A DNA stretch of 64,000 nucleotides from Branchiostoma lanceolatum (taxonomy: Eukaryota > Chordata > Leptocardii > Amphioxiformes > Branchiostomatidae). The stretch lies in assembly GCF_035083965.1 (NCBI RefSeq), contig NC_089738.1, positions 7,299,734 to 7,363,733 on the forward strand. Direction: 5' to 3'. Of the stretch, positions 11,027 through 34,429 are shown one piece after another. The notes beneath the pieces are model-generated. The model was not told the DNA's origin. It saw nothing but the letters and a program-made list of their open reading frames with translations, and made no database searches. The first letter of the stretch is position 1, and every line of letters begins with the position of its first letter. A program made the position numbers and the translations under genes.

Positions 11027-11478
11027 AACATTCGATGTCAGAATGGTGCATATCTTTTTTACAAACGTCTATGTTCATTGAATCATACTTATGATTGTTG
11101 CTTGTAATCAGGAACTGTTGTATTTTTCTGTCATTGCAATTGGTGACACAAGCAGTAAAGCAAGAGAATTTTCATTTACAAAATCTAAGGAATTTGTTCT
11201 TAAGTAAGCCGTGTTGGAACACATAGGGAACTTTTATCTCAGTGACAACACGCACCACCTAATAACCTGAGCTTGTTTGAATCGCATACTTTGCCCTCAT
11301 ATCTAACAAACAGTGTGGACTGAAGTTCACCCTGACGTCAGCTTGCCAACTTTGGCTTGTTTATTCAAACCAACAATGATTAACAAGTCACACGGACGTG
11401 ACGAGGGGGTGTGGCAATAGATCTTGACATTGATAATTTCATGCCACAAATTATTGATCCATAAGAGCAAGGGAGGAG

Positions 11479-11870
11479 CATCCTCGTTCACCAGGACCCT
11501 TCCGCTCCACGTTACATCGCTCGCGTTAAGGGCCCTGGTAACATGGACTGGCATCCATGGTTATTGCAGGTCGACGAGACTTGCTCATGAATAATTAATG
11601 AGCTAACCCTTATTTGGCACAAACGGCAGTTGTAGCTCATGAATAATCAATGAGCTAGCCGTAACACGAAACCTGATTGGTTGATAGCTTCCCAGCGTTC
11701 TTTGCGCGCTGGCTTCCGATGAGAGGAAGCAAACGGTTTTTAACCCCTCTGATTGGCTGAAGCTGTTTTGGTGGCGATATCGTCATAACCATGGATGCCA
11801 GCCCATGTTACCAGGGCCCTTTACGCGAGCGATGTAACGTGGAGCGGAAGGGTCCTGGTGAACGAGGATG
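11479..11870. repeat. Foldback: 86-bp arms, 84/86 identical, 220-bp loop
   Basis: Arms 11479-11564 and 11785-11870 are reverse complements with only two mismatches that I can count. The loop holds two copies of a self-complementary word (CTCATGAATAAT..ATGAGCT at about 11584 and 11635) and two CCAAT-type words on the minus strand (CTGATTGG at about 11672 and 11749). It could be a MITE or a recombinogenic hairpin. I did not see a clear target duplication. Confidence 0.8.
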
Positions 11871-11989
11871 GGGAGGAGTGGATGGCATGCTTGACCATAT
11901 TATTTATATTACCCAGAAAACCTTTGAAGTACGAGTGGCCACCATTCACAACCGATTAAACTTCCCCACCCGTGTAACGTAGTATCTAA

Positions 11990-12284
11990 GGAAGAACGTT
12001 AGATTCAATTCTAAGACGTAATAAATTTTATCATTTAGCGTCACATTCATCACTAAATACACGTACCGGGTATAGAACCCGATTCGCCTGAAGTTGTAAT
12101 TTTCTCAATCCCATTTGAATGGTACACCTCGCGTCGAGAACAATTTGGGTCTGAAGTTGTGATATTAAAAGGTTCAGCGTAAGACACCTCGACTTTTAAC
12201 TAAAATGGCTGCCTACTTGTCGTGCCATGTTTGCAGTATTCCTCGTCTGGCATGAAATTAAGTTAGGCTTGTTTTGACACTCAC
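11990..12284. other. Probable intron sequence, nothing else seen
   Basis: Between the foldback and the possible 5'UTR exon of the DED gene. No ORF with splice sites, no RNA gene and no repeat recognised. Confidence 0.3.
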
Positions 12285-12420
12285 CTGTGTGAAGTATCGG
12301 ATCCAGGAAGACCTCCAGGAGACACCTTACGATTCAACGAGAGCAAACAGCCTAGTTTTTGTTCAAGACAGACGCGTACGAATTGCTGGTTGTCACAGGT
12401 CTGACGGTTGAAGTACGTAT
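12285..12420 (-). other. Possible 5'UTR exon of the DED gene
   Basis: Reading the minus strand, sequence ending CTTCACACAG is followed by the strong donor GTGAGTGTC (exon end 12285). The DED coding exon has an acceptor one base before its ATG, so an upstream non-coding exon must exist and this is the best donor found upstream. The start of the exon is not defined. If right, the transposon-rich stretch 9535-12284 is the first intron. Confidence 0.35.
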
Positions 12421-12958
12421 ACCAGTGACGTGGCGGATGGAAAACAACGATAGCCCGTTATAAGTTGAACTTTGGTCACCTGCTTACCGTTGGCTTTGGT
12501 CACATAGCAGTGTTTTCATCCACTTGCTTTACAAATAGTGGGGCATGATAAGACCACAAAACAGACACGTAGTGTTAGGCATAAGTGTCCACTATGTAAA
12601 ATGAACCTTTTAGGTTTCAATTGAACTAGAGAATGGTTTTTGAAACAGGTGTTTTAAACGATTTCTATGTATATGTAAACATCAACCAAATATAAGGGAT
12701 ATGGCCAATGGAAATGACAGTTGTCTCTGTGCTGTCTGTTTTACAAGACCCCGTGAAACAAAAACAATTCTGTTCGCATTGATTTACACATTAAAATGAT
12801 ATCTATTGGCATTATTGTTGTAATGTAACCTGTGATATTTTTGTATATATAGAGATAGTTGATACCTTCACAACGTTGGTTGGTTCCTGACCAACACTCT
12901 GGAAGCTGGAAGTCTCAGCATAATGCTATACTAGTGCATATTCCTTCAACGCATTTGC
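12421..12958. other. Intergenic or promoter region upstream of the DED gene
   Basis: Non-coding stretch between the possible 5'UTR exon and SINE copy A. I see no convincing core-promoter motif and no gene. Confidence 0.3.
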
Positions 12959-13195
12959 ATCGTGTGGCGCAATCGGTAGGGTGTTTCGCCCACAACCGAG
13001 AGGTCCCGGGTTCGAAACCACCGATATGCCCCGACTTTACACGACTTTCCTCACTTCACTCAGGTGTAAATGAGTACCTAGCTTCGGTTAGGGACGTCCC
13101 TCGGATAGGACGTTAAATGAAGGTCCCGTGTTTGAGGAGAGTCACACCTCGAGCACGTTAAAGAACCCACCGCACTTATCGAAAAGATTTTAAAA
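12959..13195 (+). mobile_element. tRNA-derived SINE, copy A
   Basis: The 5' part has a box-A-like TGGCGCAATCGGTAGG and a perfect B box GGTTCGAAACC, spaced as in a tRNA gene, but it lacks a matching acceptor stem. The body follows: CACTCAGGTGTAAATGAGTA, CTCGGATAGGACGTTAAATG and GCACTTATCGAAAAGAT. The same body recurs at 24338, 30455 and 39597. RNA polymerase III transcription through the A/B boxes is expected for this class. Confidence 0.85.
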
Positions 13196-13934
13196 CTTGC
13201 TTTGTTGGTAAAGTATAAGGTCATGACATAAGTGTGACGTGTATCATTTCACAAATTACGCATTCATAGACGTAATACGTTATATGACAGTTTAATACAG
13301 ATCAGATGAATAAGATACATAGACAACCAATCAAAGACGTCACACAATCAAAGAAGCCAACAAGTTACAATCGTCAAAATGAAAAGCACAATTTGTTTTG
13401 ATTGAATGAAGTTTGTTTTACGAAATCAAAGTCGCAGGTATATAACGGAGTATACATTCATTGACCTCAAACGTTTTCTGTGATTCGATATTTAAGTAAC
13501 AGCAAGTATTTCCAACACATCCGATGATTCACATCATCGTATCAATCATTTTGAATACTGATATTTCATATTCTGAACATGTCAATTCTAAACCCCTTGA
13601 AATAGAGGCGATTTTATAATTCCCGTTGGTGTGAAAAACTCAATAAATCAATTAGTGACGAAATGAACGCAAGGACGTCGGAATAAGTTTGATATAGATT
13701 ATGATATACAAAATGTACATAAGTACAGTCTCTCCCTCTGTCTCTACATTCAAAATTTGTTTACATTTACCCTGGTATTCCTTACGATTACAATGATGCA
13801 TTTTCATTGCCTTAGGTCCAATACAATCCAATGCAAAAAGCTGTCAACATAGAAAATGTCACTTCACTTCGGACCTATTTGACAATCAGGATATATGACA
13901 TCATTAGAAATTGGACCAATAGAAAACGCCGTCG
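13196..13934. other. Spacer and probable 3'UTR of the receptor gene
   Basis: AT-rich and non-coding. The part next to 13934 is presumably the 3'UTR of the minus-strand receptor. I could not identify a canonical poly(A) signal with confidence. Confidence 0.35.
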
Positions 13935-26678
<12,744 letters not shown>

Positions 26679-27177
26679 TGTCTTGATCCTAGAAAAGGAG
26701 GGCCTCTCTTCTATAGCTTGTCGTGATGTCTTCTGTGTTGGCTCTGTTGTAGGGCCATTTAGTTTTCTGGCTCCCGAAATACCCTCTTCTTGCTCTTGTT
26801 TACCAGATACAAGGTCAGTGTGTAGAATGAACAAGAAGGAATAAAACTAATTCAAACGGAGACTTCAATTTTCAGGACGATTACGCTGGGAGACAAGATA
26901 ACTCAACGGCAACGTTATAGCCGTTCCCCCTCCGTCAGAGGATTAGAAATATGAGACTAGGCACGGAAAGAGGAAACTCCTTCATTAAAACTTCAGTCTT
27001 GCGGTGGTCGTGAGCAACATTCGGCGATGCGATATTAGAGTTAGAGCCGGGTAAATCCCGGTGTAGCGGCCGGAGAGACTGGAATCATTAGTACAGTCAC
27101 CGTACAAAGTACCTCACCACGTCTCTTCCTCACGACGTAATCACTCAGAGGCGGCGTTTGCTACGTGCACGTTAGTC
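26679..27177 (-). other. 5'UTR region of the receptor gene, with a probable non-coding exon at 27118-27177
   Basis: On the minus strand an acceptor (CTCCTTTTCTAG) lies 13 bases before the ATG at 26678, so the 5'UTR is spliced. A candidate non-coding exon is 27177-27118, with acceptor CCTTCCTTCCAG and donor GTGAGGT. An upstream in-frame ATG at 26834 would be removed by this splicing. Confidence 0.4.
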
Positions 27178-27440
27178 CTGGAAGGAAGGGAAAGAATATA
27201 TAAGTTTACTGTCTCGAACATTTTCCAGTCATCGCTTACAACGTTCCGTTTCCTTTTCATATACATCCTGTATAGGTCAAGTTTTATCCCACTTTTATCC
27301 CACAATGATAAGTTAAATCAAACCATGGACTCACTCACATTTACTTAAATCCTCTTCGTGTTTCTTTGCTTTTCCGTTTCCAGGAAACCCGATTGGGGGC
27401 ATTTCTTTAGAAATAACGCCGGAAGAATTGTGTCTTGCTT

Positions 27441-27716
27441 AGCGGGTATCTCACTGGAGCCGCAGCACGTTGGCAACCTCGCTGCGCTCGAGTGATTTGA
27501 CAGTAGCGCGCTCAACGAATTTCATGAAAAATAAATCTAATAAAAAAAATACGAATATTTTCATGCTTTGTGGTCCTTTTTGTGTGTTTCGTTATCTTTT
27601 TAGTCATACTTGTAAATTTTGCATGACATTCCCATTGTAAAGTCAAGGGTAACACAAATCCAATTAAGGACGCAGCGACGGCGCCAACGTGTTGCAGCTT
27701 CAGTGAGATAGTGTCT
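27441..27716. mobile_element. MITE of the same TIR type upstream of the receptor gene
   Basis: Left end GCGGGTATCTCACTGGAGC...CACGTTGGC, right end GCCAACGTGTTGCAG...GTGAGATA, giving inverted termini of about 40 bp. Its outer end GCGGGTATCTCAC matches the TTAA/TTAG-family TIR, but the interior differs from copies 1-3. Confidence 0.65.
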
Positions 27717-27719
27717 TTA

Positions 27720-29285
27720 GTATTCTGGGTCAGGCGTACGGCATCCTTTTCAAAAGTCCTCTTATGTAAGCGGGAAAAACAGTAGATCCCTTAGTACCAA
27801 CAGGATAATCCTTGCCGTTAACAAACCGTGGAATGACATGTTTTAAAAAGCCCAAGTGCCGTCACGGAGGATTCTCCCTTCTATCCCTAAAATCCAAAGT
27901 GCGGTGCGAAGTCATTTTTAGACCCGAGTGTTTTGTCTTCTTCACGCTGAGAGACTTTTTCACTCAACAGGAGAAATAAGGCGGCTCAGAGGATTCTTTC
28001 TTATCACCCGATTTCAGACTGCATAAAATGCATTTCCATCAACCACTATTGTCAAGCCGTTTTCGGCGCTGTGTATGTAATCCTCTAGACGCGCTGTTAA
28101 AAACATCTGCACAGCGCAAATTGTAGAAAAAAGACATGGGATGTAGTTTGGGTGGACGTTACCAGCCACAGTAATAACTGCATGATTGCATATACACTTG
28201 CAATGGAAACACAGTGGGAAGTGAAGAAAAGTTGAAGTTTTATATCGATCCAGTTTAGCTCACTCTTCCACTGGTCGTGGCAGACAAAAGACAGACGCTA
28301 TGTAACGTTACATACAGTATTTTACATGTCCCTGGTACCCGGGAAATTCCCCTAGCTCTTTTTAACAAGCACAATGTCCAGTGGGCCACGGCTTAAGGAC
28401 TGTGACCTTTACCGGTAGCGTGCATGTCGGGTGAGTGACACAACTTCTAGTTCCAGAGGCAGGGCGGCTAACCACTACTCTGCGTACGCTACTGGTACTA
28501 CCAATGGAACGAAGAACGATTTGTATTCAATGTGGAAGTTTACAATTCGACCACTATAATTTAAAACTTTTGGAACGTTTTTCTTTAAAATCCCCCCTAC
28601 CAAGTCAAAGACTGCAATATGTGGTCCCCAGCTAGATCTAGATATGGTAGGTACACCGGAAATTAGCTTCCGTAATTGATTTGATCCCAGTCTCCTTTAC
28701 TTATCGTCCTATCCAATGACTTACGCATGTCAAGACCATATCATCACCTGGGAACCTCTTTATGCACGGACCCATTCACAACGCTGGTAACATGGCATGA
28801 AACACGTATAACATTTGTCAACAGAACATAACAGAATCCCTCCATGACGCAAATGCCCTAGATGCCCATTGTACCATCTTATGTCAGGTCTCGGGAAGGA
28901 AAAACACCATTAGATAAAGAGCTGGCATGTCCAATTTATTTCCCCCGGCGCCATAGCCATTAGATCTATGGAGAAGCGTAGGGGGAATGTTCAAATGTGA
29001 CATAGACAACGTTAACTGACAAATTTACGTCCACTTTGATCGTCCAATTATTTTTTATGTACATTTGATATATTTTTGGAAACCATCAAATCGTCTCTTT
29101 CCCAGATAACAAAGATTTATGATATATTTTGGAGAAAAGGTCATTCGATAGTTTCCTTATAAGATAGTTTTGGCTAGTCAACACCACCATTAAAATTTCA
29201 AGGTTTCTTTAATTATACATATTGTTACTTTCTCCTGATACAAATGATGTTCATCCCTCTAGGCTGTTATACTTTGTGCATGACT
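27720..29285. other. Intergenic, no gene seen
   Basis: Upstream of the receptor gene. No splice-bounded ORF, RNA gene or repeat that I could delimit. Confidence 0.3.
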
Positions 29286-29289
29286 GGAT

Positions 29290-30045
29290 TAAAAGCAACT
29301 ACTTAAAGATTCAGCCTTCACATTCAAAAAAGGCCTTGGGATACAAGATGTCAAAAAAGCTGTGCGTGTGGAATTCTTTATTAGAGACTGTTAGACACTT
29401 ACTCATTTAAATATCCAGAAGGGCGTCTACAAGAATTGATTTGGCAATTTTAAGATCGAATCTTCACATTTGAATTCTAAACGTTGAAAGGCCCTGAGCT
29501 ACAATATGTGAGAAAGTTGTGTATGTTGAATTCTTTATCGGAGATTGTTCAACACTTTTTCATTTTCACATTCAGAAGGGTGTCTACAATAATTGATTTG
29601 GCAATTTTAAGATCGAATCTTCACATTTGAATTCTAAACGTTGAAAGGCCCTGGGCTACAAAATGTGAAAAAGTGGTGTATGTTGAATTCTTTATTGCAG
29701 ACTGATCAACACTTACTCATTTAAACATTCAGAAGGGTGTCTACAATAATTGATTTGGTAATTTTAAGATCGAATCTTCACATTTGAATTCTAAACGTTG
29801 AAAGGCCCTGGGCTACAAAATGTGAAAAAGTGGTGTATGTTGAATTCTTTATTAGAGATTGTTCAACACTTACTACTTTAAACATTCAGAAGGGCGTCTA
29901 CGATGATTTGGTAAGATTCAACCTCCCCGTTCGGAAAGTTACAAGGCCTTGGGCTAAAATATGTGAAAAAGTTGTGTATGTTGAATTCTTGATTAGATAC
30001 TGTGTGTAACTTATTCATTTAAGCATACTGAAGGGTGTCTACGAT
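29290..30045. repeat. 157-bp satellite, about five units
   Basis: The landmark GGGYGTCTAC occurs at 29421, 29578, 29735, 29892 and 30033, with spacings of 157, 157, 157 and 141. Units share GATCGAATCTTCACATTTG, AAAGGCCCTGGGCTAC and TATGTTGAATTCTTTATT. The first and last units are diverged or shortened. Confidence 0.95.
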
Positions 30046-30309
30046 GGTAGCACTTACAGTGAAGGGTTGCATAAAGGTTCCAGTGAGACCAAACATTTTA
30101 ATACATTCAAGCTCAACACCTATACATAACAAGGCTTGAAAGCATCTCAAGGTTGGGCTGCAAGGTTGCGGTTTATATGAATAAGTTGTATATGAATAAG
30201 ACTGATATGGTTTCTTGATTGACCAACTTGCTGGGGACGTAGGAGTGAAGGCTGAAGACCTAGAGCACATAATGGCGGACCATGTCGCCTAGAAGGAGGG
30301 AGTTGCCTT

Positions 30310-30395
30310 AGTCTGTCTGTATCTGTATCTATATAGCCGGTATAACTGCAATTAGGCGTAACACACCAATTTCGCAGGCACGCGGCGCTCGCTCA
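30310..30395 (+). repeat. Dispersed GCAGGCACGCGGC repeat, copy 1
   Basis: CTGTATCTGTATCTATATAG then GCCGGTATAACTGCAATTAG and TTTCGCAGGCACGCGGC. Near copies lie at 46510-46625 (+) and 62105-62240 (-). Unnamed short interspersed family. Confidence 0.7.
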
Positions 30396-30454
30396 CTGAC
30401 AGTGATGACCAAAACATTGTCTCCGATAGGCTAGAGAGTGACACACAAGATTTG

Positions 30455-30760
30455 TTACCGGTGGCATAGGAGCCTTGTGATTTGGGTTGCTTATTCAGAA
30501 CCTGAAGGTACTGAATTCGAATCCCTGACAGGCCCCACGATGTTATGTCCTTGGAAAAGGCATTTTTCACTAATTCCCTCACTCGATTCAGGTGTAAATG
30601 GATATCATGATCCGATTAGGGACGTTCCTCGGATAGGACGTTAAGTGGAGTGGAGAGGAGGACGTTAAGTGGAGGACTTTAAGAGGCCACACCACGATTA
30701 CTTAAAGAACCAACCGCACTTATCGAAAAGAACAGGGGTCCATCCCGATGTGAGTGGAAA
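30455..30760 (+). mobile_element. tRNA-derived SINE, copy C (diverged)
   Basis: Degenerate tRNA-like head (ATTCGAATCCC at about 30513) followed by the family body: CAGGTGTAAATGGATATC, CTCGGATAGGACGTTAAGTG and GCACTTATCGAAAAGAAC. The GGACGTTAAGTGGAG segment is locally duplicated (30638-30680). Confidence 0.75.
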
Positions 30761-30764
30761 ACTG

Positions 30765-31970
30765 CTTTAAGATAGTCCACTTCAATATTAAGGAAGAGAA
30801 TAGCAATTTCTAACCGTGCTTTTCTTGAAACTGTCAAGTTTTCCGATAGCTCCGGTGCGCAAACTGACAACCTTAAGCTCACATGTATTTGGAAAGGATG
30901 CCAATTAATAACTGACATTTACCATAGGGGATTCGACGATCTACACATAAACGGGTCAGCTTATCGATTTTGTAAGATTTACAGTGAAGTTGTTAGGCGG
31001 TTGTATAGTATCTAGTTCATGTCAAAGGTCGGACGCAATACACCCGAAATCTTCTAAGCAAGCAGGTGGTATTGATAACATGTGTTTGACAAGAGACAAA
31101 ACCTTAAGGTTTGGGGGATTTCTGAGAGATTATTGAATTCATTTGAAATGTATTTTATATTCTTTGTTGATAAACGAAATTGATTTTAAAAAGTACAGTT
31201 TCAAGAAATATTTCTATTTCTTGAAACTGTCCTTTTTTTTAAATCGATGGGGTGAGACAGACCAATCTGGTCAATGCATGACCTCCCCCCTTGTCTGATA
31301 ACTAATATAGTGGAAAAACTGAAAGAGAGCAGAAAATTTAGTCATGAATAAAGCAACTTAAAGTTATCACATAAAAACTGATAAGTAAATCAACTACTAA
31401 AAAGTGATAAGTAAATAAAGTGGAACAAAAGAATAACAGTAAAGTTGATGAAACTTAAAATAGCCTTTCTACATTTGTGGAATTTTCGTGATCCAGTGCA
31501 GTTTTGCTAGCCTCCACCAGGCCTTCCTACGGGTGCACGGATCATAGTTATTAACAGAAAGGAGAATGATTGGCCAGGAGAGTCAGTCCGCGAAGTGTTA
31601 GTATACCGCCCCCCCCCCCCCCGACTCAAACTCTACAACCGGCGTAGCTAGTCGGGTGGACATTACAGTGTTGCACCCTGTCTTGTGAATAATCATGTCC
31701 GGGTCATCGTGTCACAAATAGCCCAGTCTGCATCTGTTTTCCCAAACATGCCATGTTCACACGTAACGAACCATCTTTCATAAACACTGACCATCCCTGA
31801 ACCCAGTCTTCACACGGCTTTTATCTAGTGCCACTGCCAAGAATGATCACACGGAGCGTCTTAAGGATCGCATGTGGCGTCTTATCCTCTCAATGCCTTC
31901 ATAGAAGAGGGGAGCGAAGTGCCACGAGGTACGTGAGCACCCATTTGCCGGGAGAGAAGATAGCGATCTT
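30765..31970. other. Intergenic, no gene seen
   Basis: Contains a short inverted word around TTTCAAGAAATATTTCT (31199) and a 14-C homopolymer (31609-31622). No ORF with coding character. Confidence 0.35.
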
Positions 31971-31974
31971 AATA

Positions 31975-32425
31975 CAGCTAGTCTTTGAACAAGGGTGAAT
32001 TATTGACCCCCAGAAGTTCGACCAGTTTATCAAGAAATAGATACGAAAAAGAAAAGTTATTTGAAATTCCGACTTCAGGTGGAAGTATACATGATTTTAC
32101 CGTATTGTGCGGATAGAAGACCACGTAGTTTGTCTTTGAAAAAGAGTAAATTATTGACCCCTAGCAGCTCGACCGGTTTATCAAGAATACAGATACGAAA
32201 TAGAAAAGTTATTTAAAATTCCGACTTCAGGTGGAAGTATACATGATTAAACCGTTTTGTGCGGATAGAAAACCACGTAGTTTGTCTTTGAACAAAAGTG
32301 AATTATTGACCCCTCGACCAGTTTATCAAGAACACCGATACGAAACAGAATCGAAAAGTTATTTGAAATTCCGACTTCAGATGGAAGTATACATTTGACC
32401 GTATTGTGCGGATAGAAAACCACGT
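31975..32425. repeat. ~152-bp tandem repeat, three units
   Basis: TTATTGACCC recurs at 32000, 32151 and 32303. Units share CAGTTTATCAAGAA, TTCCGACTTCAGGTGGAAG and GTGCGGATAGAAAACCACG. Confidence 0.92.
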
Positions 32426-32429
32426 AGCT

Positions 32430-34025
32430 TGTTGTACTGAATATTACAATCGTCATGGTCTAATATTAATTTTTTAATCAGTGAGATTTCACTTGATGAA
32501 CACCGAAGATGGATCACTGCACAACGCTCCAATTTTCAGCACCTTGGACAAACACCATAAAGTCAGGCTGAAAGGACAGCAAGTTACCGACGGAAAACAA
32601 CGTTGTCATTTTAGATTTAATGCCAGGGGCTACTTTCCACGCATCGACAACTTCGATGTGAACTTTAATATCTCTGGGGCTCGTCAGCCTGCCCATAACA
32701 AAGCGAATAAGTCAGCGCCTTAATTGGTTGAAAAACAGTAAAAACTTCGCGGTCTGAACCTTTAGGTGTATCGTGATTTCTTTCTACGTTATGCATATTG
32801 AAATATTCATAAAAAATGTTCAGTTACAAGTATGATTCTTAGTGTTCTGGTTAGCATAGCTTGAGCATAGCGGCCACCTACGTGGTGCTTTTGTCGCCTG
32901 ATCCCCTGTTCTGTGATTTAGGCCATTAAGCTGTCTCTCAACCAAAATATCCACTAGGTGTGATTCTTTTTGAAAAGAACCCTGCGACGCTCCATAAATC
33001 ATTTTCAAAATCAAAAATTTCCTTAAGAATAATGTTATAGCAGGGGAAAACTTTAATTCTCAAAATGTATGTCTCAAAATGTAGAAAATACTAGTATTGT
33101 CTCAGGGGGTTATGAGTTTTGAAATGTTTCGTAATGGGATGCCGGACCACCTATTGTGGTCATTGCTTTTGGAAAGTTCACCTTCTGTTCCTGAACACTA
33201 CGCTGTGAAAAAAATCTGATGAGAACCCTGATTTCAATTTTTGATATGGTAAGGATTGATCTAATACGATAATATAATAGGTAAACTGACGGAGTATAGC
33301 TTATCGCTACTTGCTATGCTGTTTTTGTAGGAATCAAGAAACGTAATGACTAAATTGCCAGCCATTAAATATCATATCGACGGAGTACGGTCCATAAAGT
33401 AAGAAAAGGAAGAGACGGCCGGTTGCAAAGAACTATCATTAAATTCTATCATCGACGAGGGTCTACACTTTGCTTCGAAATATAATTTCAGAAGAAAGAA
33501 ATATGTTCCTATTCTCACAAGCTGTAAAAAGGTTAACAGAGTATATGGACCATACGGGTTTCATAAAACTGCAAAGGCAGCTTCACACTTCATGAAATGT
33601 ACCGCATAAGGGATGGTCTAGCCTATCCACTTGGCGTGTTACTTGATATCAATAATACACTATAGTGTCTGTGCTTCTGGCATCTTTGAATTTTCAATAC
33701 AGCACTAACACGCACACCGTAAATCTCAGGTGATTACTTCTCTGTCTTTTTCTTCAGGGGTGATTTCCTTATTCATCTTCTATAGACAACCTTCAGGCAT
33801 TACGTCCTAAGTGAGCGGTATCTAATACTACAAAAGCTTGGTGCGTGACGACCGTTGCGCTTGGCCTGCGGCCGTTTCTTTTTGTCTACCAGACAAAACT
33901 TTTAAACGATTAGTTGTTAGACTTAAATCATTACCATGCATGAAAGTTGTTCTGAGTTGGTAAATTACATTATTGAAAGATTAAAATGTTGTTCAATTCA
34001 AAGAAATTGGTCTTCTTTAGCACTC
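32430..34025. other. Intergenic, no gene seen
   Basis: No splice-bounded ORF or recognisable repeat. The ORFs at 32481-32723 and 32820-33014 show no domain or splice context. Confidence 0.3.
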
Positions 34026-34029
34026 TGAC

Positions 34030-34425
34030 CCAATCGCGCTTGACACGTGACTTCTCGCATGTGTGACGTCATCAATGGGTCAAAAGTTAGAAGTACTATA
34101 TCGCTCCCCGTCCCGGCTGAGAGAGGTTTTGTGCGCCCTTGTTAGACTTCTTTCTCCGACTGCTTACTACTGCTTTTTCTCGCACGTGTGACGTCATCAA
34201 TGGGTGAAATTTAGAAGTCTATATCGACCCCCGTCCCGGCTGAGAGAGGTTTGGTGCGCCCTTGTTAGACTTCTTTCTCCGACTGCTAACTGCATTTTCA
34301 CGCACGTGTGACGTCATCAATGGGCCAAAGTTGGAAGTCTATATCGCCCCCCGTCCCGATTGAGAGAAGTTTTGTGCGCCCTTGTTAGACTTCTTTCTCC
34401 GATGCTAATTGCATTTTCTGCTATG
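34030..34425. repeat. ~122-bp tandem array carrying TGACGTCA (CRE) sites
   Basis: Three units with the palindromic CRE TGACGTCA at 34064, 34189 and 34309. Each is followed by a CTATATCG word and by GTGCGCCCTTGTTAGACTTC. CACGTG E-box words sit beside the second and third CREs. The conserved order of CRE, TATA-like word and downstream block in each unit looks promoter-like, but no transcript can be seen. Confidence 0.85.
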
Positions 34426-34429
34426 TTTT

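Larger units (their letters stand above)
9629..11153. mobile_element. Inverted-repeat DNA element, right arm split by a LINE insertion
   Basis: The left arm 9629-9830 (outer end GTGCTTGTGTCACCAA) matches, in inverse, 10335-10412 plus 11041-11153. The inner part of the right arm (TGACGTCAT ... TTAACTTGATTACCTGG) is separated from its outer part (TGTAATCAGGAACTGTTG ... TGGTGACACAAGCAG) by 10414-11026, which is a LINE 3' end. Rejoining the right arm restores a mirror of the left one. The arms are about 200 bp and diverged, so the element is old. It lies upstream of the DED gene, probably in its 5'UTR intron. Confidence 0.7.

Noticed and set aside
12959-13033. A functional tRNA gene
   Set aside because: A and B boxes are present, but no acceptor stem closes and the SINE body follows. 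The same unit recurs three more times.
26679-26834. Receptor start at the upstream ATG (26834)
   Set aside because: A good acceptor (CTCCTTTTCTAG) lies between it and the ATG at 26678, so this part is probably intron.
29290-30045. CRISPR-like array
   Set aside because: The repeats are 157-bp satellite units with no short repeat/unique spacer structure, in eukaryotic DNA.
31609-31622. C14 homopolymer as a regulatory G-quadruplex
   Set aside because: A single uninterrupted run without the spaced G-tracts needed. It may even be length-uncertain sequence.
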